Below are positions 35,652 through 44,837 of a stretch of 64,000 bases of DNA, in pieces. Position numbers and translations under genes: made by a program. The DNA comes from Spirochaetales bacterium (GTDB lineage: Bacteria; Spirochaetota; Spirochaetia; Sphaerochaetales; Sphaerochaetaceae): the NCBI GenBank assembly GCA_017478205.1, contig JAFVDZ010000024.1:1-64000 (forward strand), given 5' to 3'. The number at the start of each line of letters is the position of its first letter. Positions within the stretch are counted from its first letter, which is position 1. The notes under the pieces are model-generated. The model ran no database searches, was not told the DNA's origin, and saw only the letters and a program-made list of their open reading frames with translations.

Positions 35652-36398
35652 TTAACGAGCTTCTGTCATACTTTCAATGGCTCCAACTGCAAAAATTCCA
35701 GCTGTCTCGGCTCTCAAAATATTCGTTGGAAGAAGGGCAGTTCTTGCTCCGCTATTTTCAAGTAACTCGCACTCTTCATCAGAAAGGCCGCCTTCACTTC
35801 CAACTATCAAGGAGATGGATTTATAGGAAGACGATGATAGAAGTCTTCCTAGTGTCTGTGTCTTCTCTCTCTTGCTTTGGTGGAGGAGGATCCTAAGTTC
35901 TCCCTCTTCTATATTTGGAATGTCTTCAAGAGATATTACTTCATCAAGAGATGCACGAGTTTTTGAACCACTCTGCTGAACAGCTTCCTTCATTATGGTT
36001 TCAAGTCTATCTTTTTCGTGCTCGGTCAAGTCCTTTTCCTGTGTGAACTGACTTCTTGTGAAAACAACTCTTTCTACTCCTGCTTCAGTCAGCATCCTCA
36101 GAATAGTTTCATTCTTCTTTCCCTTGCAAAGACATTGATAGACTGTAATTGGAATTATTGCATCTTTGTAAGCAGAAAGATGGTCGAGGAGAGTCTCTTC
36201 TGGTGTATCTGTTACTTCAACAGAGAGAGTATCCTCATCGATGATTGTTGCCTTGTAATAATTATCATCCACATCCTTTGCTGTGAATGTTTCACCAACA
36301 CTTAATCGAAGGACCTTCAGAAGGTACTGTCTATCTCTTTTCTTAAGTGTGTAGGTCTTCTCTCCTGAAAAGCTCTTATCGAATAAAAAGACTCTCAT
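35652..36398 (-). CDS. rsmE: 16S rRNA m3U1498 methyltransferase RsmE
   Basis: This 248-residue SPOUT methyltransferase has an N-terminal PUA-like domain (LLKVLRLSVGETFTAKD) and a C-terminal knot with LIVGSEGGLSDEECELLENSGA in part and LPTNILRAETAGIFAV, both typical of RsmE. It methylates U1498 in the 30S decoding region. Its ATG overlaps the upstream protease stop by four bases. Confidence 0.93.
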   Translation of the reverse strand: MRVFLFDKSFSGEKTYTLKKRDRQYLLKVLRLSVGETFTAKDVDDNYYKATIIDEDTLSVEVTDTPEETLLDHLSAYKDAIIPITVYQCLCKGKKNETILRMLTEAGVERVVFTRSQFTQEKDLTEHEKDRLETIMKEAVQQSGSKTRASLDEVISLEDIPNIEEGELRILLHQSKREKTQTLGRLLSSSSYKSISLIVGSEGGLSDEECELLENSGARTALLPTNILRAETAGIFAVGAIESMTEAR

Positions 36399-37831
36399 TT
36401 TTCCTCAAAGTATTTGATCGCTTCATTTAGCACATCATCATTCATTCTATCGATCTTAGGCCTATCTTCGTAATCCATTTCATTGAGATATGCATTCCTT
36501 ATCAAGATTTTGAGTAAGGTCTCTGGAACCTTTGATTCAGCATTTTCCTTGGCAAAGAGTTCAAGGTTTTCAGCCTTGAATTCTGGATGCTGCTTTATGA
36601 AGGCCTTCTCTTTTTCAAGACTGGTCTTCAGAAAGTCATAGAATGCAACAGTTTCTTCATCTGTATATTCAGGATCCTTTATTTCGATATCAGGGAGGAT
36701 TCCCACCTTGTTGATATTCTCTCCATTAGGTGTGAGATAAGAGGCACTTGTGAATTTGACAAAGCCTTCGTTCCATTTGAAGACATCCTGCATTACTCCC
36801 TTTCCAAATGTCTTTGCGCCGATTGTTATGGCCTTGCCGTTATCTCTAAGGGCTGCTGTCAAGATTTCACTTGCACTAGCGGTACCTCCATTAGTGAGAA
36901 TTGCGATATCAAGATCGAGATACTTTGTCCCAGCAGGGGAGGCCTGAGTTGTTATATCCTGTCTTCTTGAGCCTTCCTTGAACTTTGTAGTGACGATAGT
37001 TTTTCCACCTTCAAGGAAAACATCTGCGATCAGGAGTGCAGTGTCTACAGTACCACCACCATTGTTCCTCAGATCTATGATCAGGTGCTTTATTCCCTTG
37101 CTCTTTAGCTTATCTAGCTCTGTCGTGACAAGAGAGTACGATGATTGGTTGAAATCTGCAATCATGAGGTAGCCGATATCTGTTCCTTCGATTATTGTGC
37201 TGTCAACAGAAGGTTTTGTAATCTTTTCCCTGACTATGGTTACATCAAAGACAGCATTTCCTCTATGAATAGTGAGAACTACTGGTTCTCCCTCGTGGCC
37301 TCTTATCATTTTGCTTGCTTCTGTTGCAGTCATATCTGTTGTACTTTCCTTGTTGATATGGCTGATAAGGTCACGGCTCCTTATGCCAGCTCTGGCCGCT
37401 GGGCTATCAGGAAATGGTGATACGATCTGGACCATGTAGGTGTTTGGATCTGAAAAATCTCTTGCTTCGAGCTTATATTTAGTAAGATATGTACCAATTC
37501 CTATATATGTGCCATCGATATTTTCTTCAAAGTCCTCAGCGAAGTCCTTTGGGATGTATTCAGAATAAGGGTCATCGAGTGCTGAAAGCAGACCTGCTGT
37601 GAGCGCTTCATTTACCTTTTCAATGTCGATGTCATATAAAAAGTAGGTGTTCAGATATTGATATAGCGAGTTAAGCCCGATCAGTGATGAAGAAATACCA
37701 CTGTTGTAGATATTCATCCCACCATTTGCCTTGGCAGTAGTTGTGAAGAATTCTTTGTCTGCAGAGGCGTATAGTGAAAGCGATATAGTTACAGACAGAA
37801 TTAAAGCTGTCAGAGTTTTTCTTATTTGCAT
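36395..37831 (-). CDS. S41 C-terminal processing peptidase
   Basis: This 478-residue CtpA/Prc-type serine protease has a signal peptide (KTLTALILSVTISLSLYASA), a PDZ domain (about 100-185, GIGTYLTKYK...GIRSRDLISHINKEST) and a catalytic domain with LRNNGGGTVDTA, the nucleophile Ser in NGGTASASEILTAALRD and the general-base Lys in TFGKGVMQ. It acts outside the inner membrane on periplasmic or envelope proteins. The first gene of an operon with rsmE; its promoter -10 ends six bases before ATG 37831. Confidence 0.93.
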   Translation of the reverse strand: MQIRKTLTALILSVTISLSLYASADKEFFTTTAKANGGMNIYNSGISSSLIGLNSLYQYLNTYFLYDIDIEKVNEALTAGLLSALDDPYSEYIPKDFAEDFEENIDGTYIGIGTYLTKYKLEARDFSDPNTYMVQIVSPFPDSPAARAGIRSRDLISHINKESTTDMTATEASKMIRGHEGEPVVLTIHRGNAVFDVTIVREKITKPSVDSTIIEGTDIGYLMIADFNQSSYSLVTTELDKLKSKGIKHLIIDLRNNGGGTVDTALLIADVFLEGGKTIVTTKFKEGSRRQDITTQASPAGTKYLDLDIAILTNGGTASASEILTAALRDNGKAITIGAKTFGKGVMQDVFKWNEGFVKFTSASYLTPNGENINKVGILPDIEIKDPEYTDEETVAFYDFLKTSLEKEKAFIKQHPEFKAENLELFAKENAESKVPETLLKILIRNAYLNEMDYEDRPKIDRMNDDVLNEAIKYFEEK

Positions 37832-37866
37832 GAGAATATAATAATTAAAATTGCAAACCCTATAAA
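37832..37866 (-). promoter_or_regulatory. Promoter of the processing peptidase gene, leaderless type
   Basis: On the minus strand: TTTATA (37866-37861), 17 bases, TATTAT (37843-37838), six bases, ATG 37831. No Shine-Dalgarno. Confidence 0.5.
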
Positions 37867-37883
37867 GAGCGAATTCGCTATGA

Positions 37884-37918
37884 TTGAAAACACTAGATAA
37901 GATTATTACACTTAATCT
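37884..37918 (+). promoter_or_regulatory. Promoter of lgt, leaderless type
   Basis: TTGAAA (37884-37889), 17 bases, TACACT (37907-37912), six bases, ATG 37919. No Shine-Dalgarno. Confidence 0.6.
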
Positions 37919-38887
37919 ATGCTGTATTTGTATATAAATTATCCATCCTTCATAAAGCCAGAGATTTTTTCCTTCCTTCCTGTGCGATGGTATTCCCTAA
38001 TGTATATTGTTGCCTTCTTCGTAACTCTTGTTATCTTCCAACATCTTTGTAAAAAGGAAAAAATACTTAGTAAGGATGAGTGTGAGAATATCCTTATAGC
38101 GGGTTTTTTGAGCCTCCTTATCTTTGCCAGGGTCTTTTCTTGCCTCTTCTATTCCGATTGGAAATTCTATCTTGCACATCCTCTTCATATGTTCTGGCCA
38201 TTTGAGGGAGGTCGCTTTGTAGGACTTCCTGGTATGAGCTACCATGGCGGTCTTTTTGGTGCCTTTGTTGGCGCCTATATCTATTGCCGCATCAAGAAGC
38301 ATAACTTGCTCAAGGTTGGTGATGTAGTAGTTTCAGCAATTCCTTTCGGTTATACATTTGGCCGCATTGGAAACTTCATTAATGCAGAACTCTATGGCAG
38401 AGTAACGACATCTTCCCTTGGTATGATTTTCCCTAATGCCTCTAGATTTGATACCAACCTTGAATGGGTTCAGGAGGTTGCACGAAAAGTTGGACTTGAG
38501 ATAATTCCAAACTCCTTCATCAACCTTCCTCGCCATCCTTCACAGCTATATGAAGCACTATTTGAAGGTCTTGTTACAGGTCTCATCCTTTACTTCATCA
38601 CAAGACCATACTTCAAGAAGCATAACTTCAAGGATGGCTCCAATGTGAGCATGTATCTCATCCTATATGGCTTTTTTAGATTCTTTATCGAATATTGCCG
38701 TCAGCCAGATGCTGATATCGGATATGTAATAGCACTATCGGACAGAAGCGATAATATCGCTCTTTTCCAGTCCTTCTTGAATATATCAAAAGGCCAGATT
38801 TTCTGTCTTTTGATGGTCTTAATCGGCATCTTGATGCTGATAATTGTAAATATAAGGAGGGATAAAGATGAAAAAAAGCGTAAATGA
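37919..38887 (+). CDS. lgt: Prolipoprotein diacylglyceryl transferase
   Basis: This 322-residue inner-membrane enzyme attaches diacylglycerol to the lipobox Cys of prolipoproteins. It has seven or so hydrophobic helices, the HGGLFGA region (MSYHGGLFGAFVG), GRIGNFINAELYGRV, which is the Lgt signature, and YGFFRFFIEYCRQPD near the C terminus. Spirochaetes rely heavily on lipoproteins; one is encoded at 55613. Its 3' end overlaps the next gene by 20 bases. Confidence 0.95.
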   Translation: MLYLYINYPSFIKPEIFSFLPVRWYSLMYIVAFFVTLVIFQHLCKKEKILSKDECENILIAGFLSLLIFARVFSCLFYSDWKFYLAHPLHMFWPFEGGRFVGLPGMSYHGGLFGAFVGAYIYCRIKKHNLLKVGDVVVSAIPFGYTFGRIGNFINAELYGRVTTSSLGMIFPNASRFDTNLEWVQEVARKVGLEIIPNSFINLPRHPSQLYEALFEGLVTGLILYFITRPYFKKHNFKDGSNVSMYLILYGFFRFFIEYCRQPDADIGYVIALSDRSDNIALFQSFLNISKGQIFCLLMVLIGILMLIIVNIRRDKDEKKRK

Positions 38888-40637
38888 CAGAGTTAGCGTA
38901 CTTCGTAGTCTCATGCAGAAAGAAAACCTTTCTGCCTACTACATAACAGGTACAGATCCTCACATGAGCGAATATGTCTCTCCTAGGTGGAGAACACTCT
39001 CCTTTATCTCGAGCTTTACAGGAAGCGCAGGTTCTGTCCTCATCACAGAGGATAAGGCCCTGCTGTGGGTAGACAGCAGATATTACATTCAAGGTGCAAA
39101 GGAAATCGAGAATAGCGAATTTACCTTGATGAAAACAGAAGAGATAACGATAGAAGAATATATGAAGAAAAGCCTTCCTGAAGGCAGTGTAGTTGGAATA
39201 GAAGAGAAATCTGTGAGCATAAAATCCTTCCTTTCCTTGAAGGAAAAGCTTTCAGGCAAAAAGATAGAAGTAAGGACAACAAAAGATCTTCTTCAACCAA
39301 TCTGGACAGATAGACCAGAGGAGCCTTTTTCAATCTTGCGAGAAGTCAATATCGCATATGCAGGGCTCACAAGAGAAGAAAAGCTTGAAAGAGTCAGAGA
39401 AGAGCTAGAAAAGAGTGGTGCTGACTTTACATTCATAAGCAGTCTTGATGATATAGCCTGGCTTACAAACCTCAGAGGTGATGACATCCTTTATAATCCA
39501 GTATTTCTTTCCTTTGCCTTTGTAGATAAAAAGAAAGCAATTCTCTTTACATCACGAGAACGTTTTGACAAAGAACTATTGAAGAAGGTCGGAGAGTGCT
39601 TTGAGGTAAGAGAGTATGAAGATGCTTATACAGCACTTCCTTCACTTAAGAATGGAAGAGGTTATTATGACAGAGCAAAGTTGAACATGAGCTTCTATCC
39701 ATTTATCCAGGATGACGATATATTGCATTGTGATATAACGACCACCTTGAAAGCAAGAAAGAACATGATAGAGCTGAGAGGAATGCGAAGAGCTCATAAA
39801 CTAGACGGCATTGCCTTTGCATCATTCATGGCAGAGCTTAACAAGGTTCCTGATGGCTCTTTAACTGAAATAGATGTCTCAAACGCTCTTGAAGAGCAAA
39901 GAAAGAAGCTCGATGGCTATATCGGGCCATCATTTGCTCCAATTTCAGCCTTTGCTGAAAATGGTGCAATTGTGCATTACAGTGCAAATGAGGAGTCAAA
40001 CAGAAGGATAGATAAAGATGGACTACTAGTTCTCGACACTGGCTCTCAATTTACCTTCGGCACTACAGATCTCACAAGAACACTGCTTTTTGGTAAGGCA
40101 AAGAAGGAAGAGAAGATCGACTACACGTTAGTCCTCAAAGGCCACCTTGCTCTTGCAAGTCAGCGTTTTATCAAAGGAACTAGAGGCTACCAGCTTGATA
40201 TACTTGCACGCCAATATCTATGGACTGCAGGAATGACTTATTCTCATGGAACAGGGCATGGTGTTGGCTGTGGTCTGAGTGTTCATGAAGGACCGGCGAG
40301 AATATCACCAGCTGCGATAGATGTCCCTCTTGAAGAGGGTATGGTCCTTTCAGATGAACCAGGTGTATATAAGGAAAATCGCTATGGAATAAGGATCGAG
40401 AACCTTATTGCAGTTGAAAAGAATGTCACTACTGAGTTTGGTGAATTCCTTTCTTTCGAGGTTCTCTCTCTTGTCCCATACGAAAAGGCTCTCATAGAGA
40501 CCAAGCTTTTGACTGACAATGAGATTACTCTAATCAACGCATATCATAGCTGGGTAAGAGATGAGCTAATCGATGAAGTTGATGACAAGACAAAGGTTTG
40601 GCTTGAGGAGGCAACTTCTCCGCTTTCTAGAGAGTAG
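38868..40637 (+). CDS. Xaa-Pro aminopeptidase (M24B)
   Basis: This 589-residue APP-type peptidase removes N-terminal residues before proline. Two creatinase-like N-terminal domains (about 1-300) precede the pita-bread domain with metal ligands in LLVLDTGSQFTFGTTDLTRT, SHGTGHGVGCG, and SDEPGVYKENRYGIRIEN (two Asp, one His, two Glu). A clear AGGAGG lies before ATG 38868 inside lgt. Cytoplasmic by lack of a signal peptide. Confidence 0.93.
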   Translation: MKKSVNDRVSVLRSLMQKENLSAYYITGTDPHMSEYVSPRWRTLSFISSFTGSAGSVLITEDKALLWVDSRYYIQGAKEIENSEFTLMKTEEITIEEYMKKSLPEGSVVGIEEKSVSIKSFLSLKEKLSGKKIEVRTTKDLLQPIWTDRPEEPFSILREVNIAYAGLTREEKLERVREELEKSGADFTFISSLDDIAWLTNLRGDDILYNPVFLSFAFVDKKKAILFTSRERFDKELLKKVGECFEVREYEDAYTALPSLKNGRGYYDRAKLNMSFYPFIQDDDILHCDITTTLKARKNMIELRGMRRAHKLDGIAFASFMAELNKVPDGSLTEIDVSNALEEQRKKLDGYIGPSFAPISAFAENGAIVHYSANEESNRRIDKDGLLVLDTGSQFTFGTTDLTRTLLFGKAKKEEKIDYTLVLKGHLALASQRFIKGTRGYQLDILARQYLWTAGMTYSHGTGHGVGCGLSVHEGPARISPAAIDVPLEEGMVLSDEPGVYKENRYGIRIENLIAVEKNVTTEFGEFLSFEVLSLVPYEKALIETKLLTDNEITLINAYHSWVRDELIDEVDDKTKVWLEEATSPLSRE

Positions 40638-40688
40638 CTATTTGTAGGAAATATAAATATAATAGGACAAAATAAAGGAAAAACAATC

Positions 40689-42335
40689 ATGGTTGAAGCC
40701 TTAAAGAAAAATGGAAAGATTTCCCGAAAGGGACCAGTAGTTCTCGTCATAATGGATGGCGTTGGTTTTGGTAAGTATAAGGATGGGGATGCCGTAGCTG
40801 CCGCTATGACAAAGAATCTCGATAAGCTATATGCCGCTTATCCTTGGACAAAGCTCAAGGCTCACGGTCTTGCTGTAGGGCTTCCTTCTGATGCCGATAT
40901 GGGTAACAGTGAGGTTGGACACAATGCAATGGGCTGTGGTCGTGTATTTAGCCAGGGTGCTGCACTTGTATCCGAGTCTATAAACTCAGGAAAGATGTTC
41001 GAGGGTGAAACCTGGAAGAAGTTAGCACACTCTGCAGCTTCCAAGGGTTCAACACTCCACTTCATCGGCTTACTTTCTGATGGTAATGTTCACTCCCATA
41101 TCGACCACTTGAAGGCAATGGTAGAGAGAGCAAAGAAAGATGGCGTTAAGAAGGTTAGAGTTCATGCACTTCTGGATGGAAGAGATGTAGGTGAGATGAG
41201 TGCTTTTGACTATTTCGATCCATTCCAGAGCTTCCTTGAAAGCCTCTCTGATGACTCCTTCGATGCAAGAATTGCATCTGGTGGTGGCAGAATGGTTATC
41301 ACAATGGACCGCTACAATGCCAACTGGGATATGGTAAGAAAGGGCTGGGAGACACATGTTCTCGGAGAAGGTAAACAGTTTGCTTCTGCACATGAAGCAA
41401 TTGAGACACTTAGAAAGGAAACTGGTGCAATTGATCAGGACCTTCCTCCTTTTGTCGTAGCAGAAAATGGCAAGCCAGTTGGTACTATCGAAGATGGAGA
41501 CTCTGTAATCCTCTACAACTTCCGTGGCGACCGTGCTCTTGAGATTACAAAGGCATTCGAAGCTAAGGAACTTGCTGAGTTCGATAGAAAGAGAGTTCCT
41601 CTGGTCGAGTATGCTGGCATGATGGAGTATGATGGAGACCTTCACGTACCTGCACAGTACCTCGTATCTCCTCCATCAATTGATAGAACAATGGCAGAAT
41701 ACCTCTGCGCAACAGGAATCAAGCAGTTCTCAATCTCTGAGACTCAGAAATATGGTCACGTTACATACTTCTTCAATGGTAACAAGACTGGCAAGTTCGA
41801 TGAGAAGCTTGAGGAGTATGTTGAAATTCCTTCCGATATCGTTCCTTTCGAACAGAGGCCTTGGATGAAGTGTGCTGAGATTGCAGACAGAGTCATCAAG
41901 GAAGTCGAGAGCGGAAAGTGGGATCTTATCAAGCTCAACTTCCCAAACGGCGATATGGTTGGACACACTGGTGTCTTTGAAGCTGTTGTCTGCTCCATGG
42001 AGGGCATGGATCTTCAGATTGGAAGAATCTGGGATGCTGTATCAAAGGCTGGCGGTGTAATGATTGTAACTGCAGATCATGGCAATGCAGATGATATGTA
42101 TGAGCACGGAAAGGATGGCTCTCTCAAGCTCAAGAAGGATGGAGAACCAAAGAGCAAAACAAGCCACTCTCTCAACCCTGTTCCTTGTATCGTTTGCGAC
42201 TCTGCTTACAATGGTGAGTATTCAAAGGATCTGAAGACAGGTCTTGGAATTTCTTCCATCCCTGCAACGCTGATGAACTTCCTTGGATACGATGCTCCAG
42301 CAGATTACGATCCATCAGTAATTACATTGAACTAA
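40689..42335 (+). CDS. gpmI: 2,3-bisphosphoglycerate-independent phosphoglycerate mutase
   Basis: This 548-residue manganese-dependent glycolytic enzyme has the alkaline-phosphatase-type metal site (VIMDGVGFG, D23), the phospho-accepting Ser74 in ADMGNSEVGHNA, GGGRMVITMDRYNANWDM and LNFPNGDMVGHTGVF/TADHGNAD for the second metal site. An AAGGA ribosome binding site precedes the ATG. It is followed by its own terminator (42355-42407). Confidence 0.96.
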   Translation: MVEALKKNGKISRKGPVVLVIMDGVGFGKYKDGDAVAAAMTKNLDKLYAAYPWTKLKAHGLAVGLPSDADMGNSEVGHNAMGCGRVFSQGAALVSESINSGKMFEGETWKKLAHSAASKGSTLHFIGLLSDGNVHSHIDHLKAMVERAKKDGVKKVRVHALLDGRDVGEMSAFDYFDPFQSFLESLSDDSFDARIASGGGRMVITMDRYNANWDMVRKGWETHVLGEGKQFASAHEAIETLRKETGAIDQDLPPFVVAENGKPVGTIEDGDSVILYNFRGDRALEITKAFEAKELAEFDRKRVPLVEYAGMMEYDGDLHVPAQYLVSPPSIDRTMAEYLCATGIKQFSISETQKYGHVTYFFNGNKTGKFDEKLEEYVEIPSDIVPFEQRPWMKCAEIADRVIKEVESGKWDLIKLNFPNGDMVGHTGVFEAVVCSMEGMDLQIGRIWDAVSKAGGVMIVTADHGNADDMYEHGKDGSLKLKKDGEPKSKTSHSLNPVPCIVCDSAYNGEYSKDLKTGLGISSIPATLMNFLGYDAPADYDPSVITLN

Positions 42336-42354
42336 AAGAACTAATATCAGTTAT

Positions 42355-42407
42355 GGGGGTGTTAAGAAAGTCCGAAAAATTAAGGATTTGCTGAACACCC
42401 TCATTTT
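42355..42407 (+). terminator. Terminator after gpmI
   Basis: GGGGGTGTT (42355-42363) pairs with AACACCCTC (42394-42402) with one mismatch, then ATTTTATG. The loop is long (30 bases). Confidence 0.5.
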
Positions 42408-42436
42408 ATGCTCAAATTTCAAGACTTTATAAAAGA

Positions 42437-42469
42437 CTTATGCCCGGGGAATCGAACCCGGGGCATAAG
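42437..42469 (-). other. Hairpin shaped like a tRNA acceptor/T-arm minihelix
   Basis: On the minus strand: TTATGCC / CCGGG / TTCGATT / CCCCG / GGCATAA, then G and TCTTTT. Seven acceptor-type pairs (all Watson-Crick), a five-pair T-stem with one C-C mismatch, and a canonical seven-base T-loop TTCGATT are stacked with nothing between them. The D and anticodon arms are missing, and no matching 5' acceptor strand lies further upstream. It may be a tRNA remnant, a tRNA-like processing signal or a terminator that happens to share the loop. The surrounding 42336-42845 stretch holds no large gene. Confidence 0.5.
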
Positions 42470-42471
42470 GT

Positions 42472-42500
42472 GTAAAATGAAACTGCAAGGATCATTTTAC
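42472..42500. other. Second hairpin beside the minihelix
   Basis: GTAAAATGA (42472-42480) and TCATTTTAC (42492-42500) are perfect complements around an 11-base loop, two bases from the minihelix. There is no T-run, so it is not an obvious terminator. Confidence 0.55.
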
Positions 42501-42613
42501 ATGGGATATTTTAGCACAAAACAGGGATTTTTGTCCTGTTTCTACACTATAGATGTTGAGAAAACAGCAAAAATCGACAAGATACTTGAATTGTTGGAGT
42601 TGTCAGGAGTGTG

Positions 42614-42703
42614 TTAGGACTTCTTACACAATTTACAATCAGATTCCCCTCCGCTGATGGCTATTAGAAGCTCTCGTTTGAGATACTCATCCTTTACCTT
42701 CAT
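42614..42703 (-). CDS. Possible 29-residue peptide with a C-terminal CxxC
   Basis: ATG 42703 has AGGAG nine bases upstream and opens MKVKDEYLKRELLIAISGGE, then SDCKLCKKS and a stop. The CxxC near the end could bind a metal. I do not recognise a family. It lies in the gene-poor gap after the TRAP terminator, and its length makes chance likely; only the ribosome binding site and composition favour it. Confidence 0.3.
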   Translation of the reverse strand: MKVKDEYLKRELLIAISGGESDCKLCKKS

Positions 42704-42797
42704 AAAAATGAACTCCTAATTGGATTTTTGGTCCGACTGGAAGGTAACACGTCGCTATAAAGGACAGTGGCTATTTTTTCTCTGATGGAATAGAAAA

Positions 42798-42826
42798 GAG
42801 GCTTTCCCTGTTTAAGAGAAAGCCTC
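42798..42826 (-). terminator. Terminator after the TRAP permease gene
   Basis: GAGGCTTTC (42798-42806) and GAAAGCCTC (42818-42826) form a perfect stem; TTTTC follows on the minus strand. Confidence 0.75.
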
Positions 42827-42845
42827 AGAGCATCAATATAATCTT

Positions 42846-44837
42846 TTAGGCTATTGCCTTTTTAGATTTTGTGTTGATAAGAATTACCAATGCAACACCC
42901 AGAACACCAACGATATCAGTTACTGAACCTGGGTAGATAAGCATCAAGCCAGCAACTGCTGAGCAGATTCTCAGCCAGGATGGCATCTTAGTGCGATAGA
43001 AGCCTTCGAGGGCCATTGATACACCAAAGAGACCTACCATGCTGGTGATAATTCCCTGGATTGCCTTCAATACTCCCTGATCCATCAAGAGCATTGATGG
43101 GTTGAAGCAGAAGACGTATGGAACGATGAAGGCAGCGATTGCCAGCTTCGTTGCGTTGATAGCAGTCTTCATAGGATCTGACTTTGCAATTGCAGAGCCT
43201 GCGTAGGCAGCTAGGGCTACCGGAGGCGTGATATCTGCAACGATACCAAAGTAGAATACGAAGAAGTGAGCTGCAACACGTGGAATTCCCAGTGTGATGA
43301 GAATAGGTGCTGTTGTTGATGCCATGATACAGTAGTTAGCTGTTGTAGGAACACCCATACCGAGGATGATACAGCTGACCATTGTCAGGAAGAGAGCGAT
43401 CAAGAGACCCAATGCAGGGTTTGGAATGCTCTGGCTAATTGAGACAATAGTACTGATCAAGCGGGATGCGAGACCTGTTACAGTGATACAGCCTGCAACC
43501 ATACCAGCCATTGAACATGCAACAATAACTGTGATACAGCTTCTGCCACCAGCAGAAAGGGATTCATAGATCATCGATAATGATTTCTTTGCAACTCCCT
43601 TTATATTCTTCTCTGCTTTCACGTTATTTGGAATAGCAACTAGAATTGCAACTAGGATTGCAAGTGTTGCTGAGTATGCCAGGGATCTGATGTTAGCAGA
43701 TACCAGAGCGACTAGAATAACGAGAGGAAGCAACAGATAAAGTTCCTTTGCAAGAACTCTGAGCTTTGGTAGCTTATCTCTGCTTGTTCCCTTGAGTCCG
43801 AGCTTCTTTGCTTCAAGATGAACAGAAATGAAGATTCCTGAGAAGTAAAGAGCTGCAGGAAGGATTGCCCAGAGAGCTACACGCATGTATGGCTCTCCCA
43901 TGTACTCTGACATGAGGAATGCTGCGGCTCCCATGATTGGAGGCATTATCTGTCCACCTGTTGAGGCTGCAGCTTCTACTGCTCCTGCGAACTCACCTTT
44001 GTACCCAGTTTCCTTCATCATCGGAATGGTGACGGAGCCTGTAGTTACAGTGTTACCGACACTGGAGCCGGAAACCATACCGCACAGAGCAGAAGAGATA
44101 ACTGCTACCTTTGCAGGACCACCGGATGCCCAACCAACTAGAGAGTTTGCAAGTGAGATAAAGAAGTTTGCAACACCTGTTCTCTCAAGGAAGGCTCCGA
44201 AGATAATAAAGATTGCAATGAACTTGGCACAGACCTGAAGTGGAGTAGACATGAGACCGCTTGTTCCATAGTACATTGTGTAGATTACACGAGGAAGGTT
44301 CTGTCCACTTATGAAGGTGTAGACGAGAAGCAGTCCTACAACACAAAGGATAGGAAGGCCAACACATCTTCTGCAGAGCTCTGCCATTACGAGGATGGCA
44401 ATGATACCAATTGCAAGATAGAAGGTTGCGTTAGGGATTGCAGATTCACTAAGCGGGTTGATCTTACTTGCAGAGGTAATGGTCATTACCAATTGATTGT
44501 AGTTAAAGCAATAATAGAAGAAACAGAAAGCACCAACAGCCATGATAACTAAGTCATACCATGGGATATAGTTCTCTCTGACATGCTTCTTTGATGCAGG
44601 ATAGGTCAAAAAGCCCATAATTACAGAGAAACCCAGGAAAGCTGTGAGTCGAACTGGGATATCTGCTGTTGAAAAGAGGGTAGACCAGATGCAGTAACAG
44701 GAAAAGAATGCTGTTATTGCGTTTACTACAATCTTAGGAAGTCCGCTCCAGATTCTGGTAGCGGACTCCTTATCGAATTTTCTCAAAATGTGCTCTGCCG
44801 AATTCTCGGCAGAGTGTTTCTTGATGTCTTCAGCCAT
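42846..44837 (-). CDS. TAXI-type TRAP transporter, fused small and large permease
   Basis: This 663-residue membrane protein has about four N-terminal helices of the DctQ type (TAFFSCYCIWSTLF onward) fused to a DctM-type permease with motifs such as GSSVGNTVTTGSVTIPMMKETG and AAASTGGQIMPPIMGAAAFLM, both in part. TRAP systems use ion gradients together with a periplasmic binding protein. The matching binding protein is encoded just before it, with stop and start sharing one base. TAXI systems often carry dicarboxylates or glutamate; the substrate is not known here. Confidence 0.92.
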   Translation of the reverse strand: MAEDIKKHSAENSAEHILRKFDKESATRIWSGLPKIVVNAITAFFSCYCIWSTLFSTADIPVRLTAFLGFSVIMGFLTYPASKKHVRENYIPWYDLVIMAVGAFCFFYYCFNYNQLVMTITSASKINPLSESAIPNATFYLAIGIIAILVMAELCRRCVGLPILCVVGLLLVYTFISGQNLPRVIYTMYYGTSGLMSTPLQVCAKFIAIFIIFGAFLERTGVANFFISLANSLVGWASGGPAKVAVISSALCGMVSGSSVGNTVTTGSVTIPMMKETGYKGEFAGAVEAAASTGGQIMPPIMGAAAFLMSEYMGEPYMRVALWAILPAALYFSGIFISVHLEAKKLGLKGTSRDKLPKLRVLAKELYLLLPLVILVALVSANIRSLAYSATLAILVAILVAIPNNVKAEKNIKGVAKKSLSMIYESLSAGGRSCITVIVACSMAGMVAGCITVTGLASRLISTIVSISQSIPNPALGLLIALFLTMVSCIILGMGVPTTANYCIMASTTAPILITLGIPRVAAHFFVFYFGIVADITPPVALAAYAGSAIAKSDPMKTAINATKLAIAAFIVPYVFCFNPSMLLMDQGVLKAIQGIITSMVGLFGVSMALEGFYRTKMPSWLRICSAVAGLMLIYPGSVTDIVGVLGVALVILINTKSKKAIA

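Noticed and set aside
42437-42469. Calling this a complete tRNA gene
   Set aside because: The D and anticodon arms are missing and no 5' acceptor strand lies upstream; only a minihelix shape can be claimed.
42408-42617. 69-codon frame on the plus strand over the minihelix hairpin
   Set aside because: Its first third is made of the inverted repeats, no good ribosome binding site precedes it, and it shows no family likeness.
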